Of a stretch of DNA of 64,000 nucleotides, positions 62,170 to 64,000 are shown piece after piece. Location of the stretch: contig NZ_WHUV01000004.1 in the NCBI RefSeq assembly GCF_009380155.1, forward strand, positions 186,001-250,000, in the 5' to 3' direction. Position numbers and translations under genes: made by a program. The notes below the pieces were generated by a model that was not told the DNA's origin, ran no database searches, and worked only from the letters and a program-made list of their open reading frames with translations. Source of the DNA: Pseudomonas piscis. Lineage in GTDB: Bacteria; Pseudomonadota; Gammaproteobacteria; Pseudomonadales; Pseudomonadaceae. Position 1 is the stretch's first letter. Each line of letters begins with the position of its first letter.

Positions 62170-62301
62170 GCGCAGGTTGTAGCGCGTTATCCACTGAGGC
62201 TGGCTATGGAGCGATGCGCTGGCTGATCACGGCATCGCTACCGTGCTGCGGGCGGGGCTCCGGGCCGAATCGGCGGGGAAGGGTTGGTAAACCGTAGAAA
62301 G

Positions 62302-62330
62302 CAAAAAGCCCGCACTAGGCGGGCTTTCTG
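62302..62330 (-). terminator. Terminator of tRNA-Phe
   Basis: AAAGCCCGC / GCGGGCTTT stem followed on the minus strand by T5; it lies 42-70 bp past the tRNA 3' end. Confidence 0.75.
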
Positions 62331-62349
62331 TGTGTCTTCAGGTGTGCTT

Positions 62350-62378
62350 GGCACCACCTGAAAACTGAAGGTGGTGCC
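62350..62378. repeat. 10-bp inverted repeat at the 3' end of tRNA-Phe
   Basis: GGCACCACCT (62350-62359) is the reverse complement of AGGTGGTGCC (62369-62378), which spans the last seven bases of the tRNA including CCA. The loop is nine bases. Confidence 0.85.
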
Positions 62379-62447
62379 CAGAGACGGAATCGAACCGCCG
62401 ACACGGGGATTTTCAATCCCCTGCTCTACCGACTGAGCTATCTGGGC
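62372..62447 (-). tRNA. tRNA-Phe, anticodon GAA
   Basis: A 76-nt cloverleaf with encoded CCA; acceptor GCCCAGA/TCTGGGC, anticodon loop TTGAAAA closed by GGGGA/TCCCC. Confidence 0.97.
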
Positions 62448-62553
62448 AACGGGGCGCATTAAACGGGTTTTTCAGGGGGGCGTCAAGCAAGTTTTGAAAA
62501 AAAGTTTAATTATTACCGCCGCTTACGATCTGCCCCCCGGATTTGCAGCGGTT

Positions 62554-62826
62554 TCACTCCGCTGGCGGCACGTAACCTTCGGCCTTGGCGTATTCCTCGC
62601 CAGAGAAGTACTTGTCCATTTCCGCCTGGATGAACTTGCGATCCTCGGCGTTCATCATGTTCAGGCGCTTTTCGTTGATCAGCAGGGTCTGGTGCTTCTG
62701 CCAGTCGCCCCAGGCCTTGGCCGAGACGTGCTCGTAGATATCCTGGCCCTTGGCGCCCGGGTACGGCGGACGGTCCAGGCCTGGCAGTTCTTCTTGGTAC
62801 TTGCGGCACATTACGGTGCGGGTCAT
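62554..62826 (-). CDS. yggX: Fe(2+)-trafficking protein YggX
   Basis: A 90-residue protein matching the YggX family (TRTVMCRKYQEELPGLD, WGDWQKHQTLLINEKRLN, Cys7). It is linked to iron-sulfur repair and oxidative-stress resistance, which fits its position downstream of mutY, an iron-sulfur enzyme gene. The start overlaps the mutY stop (ATGA at 62823-62826). Confidence 0.94.
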   Translation of the reverse strand: MTRTVMCRKYQEELPGLDRPPYPGAKGQDIYEHVSAKAWGDWQKHQTLLINEKRLNMMNAEDRKFIQAEMDKYFSGEEYAKAEGYVPPAE

Positions 62827-63890
62827 GACGACTCTCCTGCATTCAATACTTCAGCCGCGCGTTTGAGCAGTGTCTTCACCGGGGCGGCAAGGCCCAGGCG
62901 CGGCGGGGTGGCGAGGTTATACCAGAGCCAGTCGGCCTCGGCGACGTGCAGGGCCGACTCTTCGACCCGGATCAGCCAGGGCTCTATGGCCAGCTGGAAG
63001 TGGCTGAAGGTGTGTACCAGAGCAGGCATCTGCTGTTGTTGACCCAGCTCCAGGGAGTGCTGCATGGCCAGGTGCTGGATGTCGTCCAGTCCATCGAGCT
63101 CCGGCAGGCTCCAGAGCCCGCCCCAGAGCCCGCTGGAGGGGCGTCGGTAAAGCAGGATGGCGCCTTCGCGGTTGGCCAGCATGGGCATCAGGGTGCGCTT
63201 CTGTGGCACCTCCTTGCGTGGCTTGGGCACCGGGTAGCGGGTCTCAAGGCCGAGCATGTGCGCCTCGCAGTGCCGCTCCAGGGGGCATAGCAGGCAGCTG
63301 GGCTTGCTACGGGTGCACAGGGTCGCCCCCAGGTCCATCATCGCCTGGGTGTAGTGGTTGACCCGCGAGTGGGGCGTGAAGCGTTCGGCGGCCGCCCATA
63401 GCTGCTTGGCCACCTTGGATTCCCCCGGGTAGCCCTCCTGGGCGGTGAAGCGCGCCAGGACCCGCTTGACGTTGCCATCCAGGATCGGCGCCCGCAGGCC
63501 CATGCTGATGCTGGCGATGGCCCCGGCGGTCGAGAGCCCGATACCCGGCAGCTCGGTGAGTTTTTCCACGTCGCGGGGAAACTCGCCGCCATGCTCGGCC
63601 ATCACGATCTTCGCGGTCTTCTGCAGGTTGCGTGCGCGGGTGTAGTAGCCCAGGCCGGTCCACAGGTGCAGCACTTCGTCTTCCGGTGCCTCGGCCAGGG
63701 CCTGCACCGTGGGCAGGGAGGCCATGAAGCGGTCGAAGTAGTTGAGCACGGTACTGACCTGGGTCTGCTGCAGCATGATCTCCGAGACCCAGACCCGATA
63801 CGGGTTGATGTCCTGTTGCCAGGGCAGGTCGTGGCGCCCGTGACGGTCATACCAATCCAGCACCGCGCTGGAAAAAGCCTCGGCTCTCAT
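62823..63890 (-). CDS. mutY: A/G-specific adenine glycosylase MutY
   Basis: A 355-residue base-excision-repair glycosylase that removes adenine opposite 8-oxoguanine. Catalytic helix-hairpin-helix GIGLSTAGAIAS, EIMLQQTQVSTVL (catalytic Glu region), and the 4Fe-4S site CTRSKPSCLLCPLERHC (C-X6-C-X2-C-X5-C). A C-terminal Nudix-like domain (about 225-350) recognises 8-oxoG. The start overlaps the end of the preceding gene by ATGA. Confidence 0.95.
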   Translation of the reverse strand: MRAEAFSSAVLDWYDRHGRHDLPWQQDINPYRVWVSEIMLQQTQVSTVLNYFDRFMASLPTVQALAEAPEDEVLHLWTGLGYYTRARNLQKTAKIVMAEHGGEFPRDVEKLTELPGIGLSTAGAIASISMGLRAPILDGNVKRVLARFTAQEGYPGESKVAKQLWAAAERFTPHSRVNHYTQAMMDLGATLCTRSKPSCLLCPLERHCEAHMLGLETRYPVPKPRKEVPQKRTLMPMLANREGAILLYRRPSSGLWGGLWSLPELDGLDDIQHLAMQHSLELGQQQQMPALVHTFSHFQLAIEPWLIRVEESALHVAEADWLWYNLATPPRLGLAAPVKTLLKRAAEVLNAGESS

Positions 63891-64000
63891 CGCTTGAACA
63901 GCCCCTTGATCGCGTTCTTCAGTTCCGGGCTGACCTTGTCGCCGAGCTTCTCGTCGATCTTTTCCTTGAGTCGGTCGCCGGCCAGCTTGGCTGCGACTTG
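63887..64000 (-). CDS. asmA: AsmA-family protein, C-terminal fragment
   Basis: The reading frame from the window edge ends with TGA at 63887-63889, overlapping the mutY start. The visible 37 residues are DRLKEKIDEKLGDKVSPELK-like, a lysine-rich amphipathic end followed by NAIKGLFKR. Identity as AsmA rests on size-independent synteny (asmA-mutY-yggX in pseudomonads) and this tail. Confidence 0.7.
   Translation of the reverse strand, partial: QVAAKLAGDRLKEKIDEKLGDKVSPELKNAIKGLFKR

Overview
The window is a high-GC chromosomal segment from a fluorescent Pseudomonas, most like the P. protegens / P. chlororaphis / P. fluorescens group. The evidence is the gene content and order: nudE-cysQ-yrfG-lysM, rml genes beside dctBD, a His-type amino-acid ABC transporter, and tRNA-Phe-yggX-mutY-asmA. 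From memory these blocks match the PA5142-PA5188 stretch of P. aeruginosa PAO1. I see no transposase, integrase, phage gene, CRISPR array or rRNA.

Layout. 1-10405: the end of a RecQ-family helicase, a 3-hydroxyacyl-CoA dehydrogenase and thioesterase, a glycine-zipper protein, a YdeP-type molybdopterin oxidoreductase, a LysR regulator, lysM, yrfG, nudE, cysQ and a second thioesterase. 10443-17146 (minus strand): an rml operon in the order B-A-C-D with ATGA-coupled genes, followed by the dctB-dctD two-component pair. 17352-22561: a three-part fusion protein (kinase, beta-barrel middle, class-III aminotransferase fold) and aguBA for agmatine catabolism. 22807-35213: a small orphan protein, a TonB-dependent siderophore receptor, a DsbA-like protein, an OprE-like porin, several exported proteins, a cytochrome c, tRNA-Thr, and a LysR/SDR/aldo-keto reductase/SRPBCC cluster. 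35287-37657: a probable guanidinopropionase and sodium symporter (gpuA-gpuP). 38569-43713: an NAD-dependent formate dehydrogenase operon fdsGBAD.

44227-51285: a polyamine-type ABC transporter, a GcvA-like LysR regulator and a divergent M20-family amidohydrolase. They share matching operator-like sequences and look like one uptake-and-hydrolysis regulon. 51545-55803: a METTL25-like methyltransferase downstream of a HisPJQM-type transporter. 55804-56819: a 1-kb stretch with no convincing gene but several hairpins. 56820-62169: small membrane and exported proteins, an alpha/beta hydrolase, and a MerR regulator paired with a P-loop kinase. 62372-64000: tRNA-Phe, yggX, mutY and the end of asmA.

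Themes and candidates. aguBA, gpuAP, an OprE-like porin, two ABC importers and the fusion protein suggest a region rich in guanidino-compound, polyamine and amino-acid catabolism. The best candidates for something not yet described are the kinase/aminotransferase fusion (17352-20294), whose architecture predicts phosphorylation of an amino alcohol followed by phospho-elimination, and the LysR-ABC-M20 regulon (44227-51285). All functional statements are from sequence reading alone; no database search was run.
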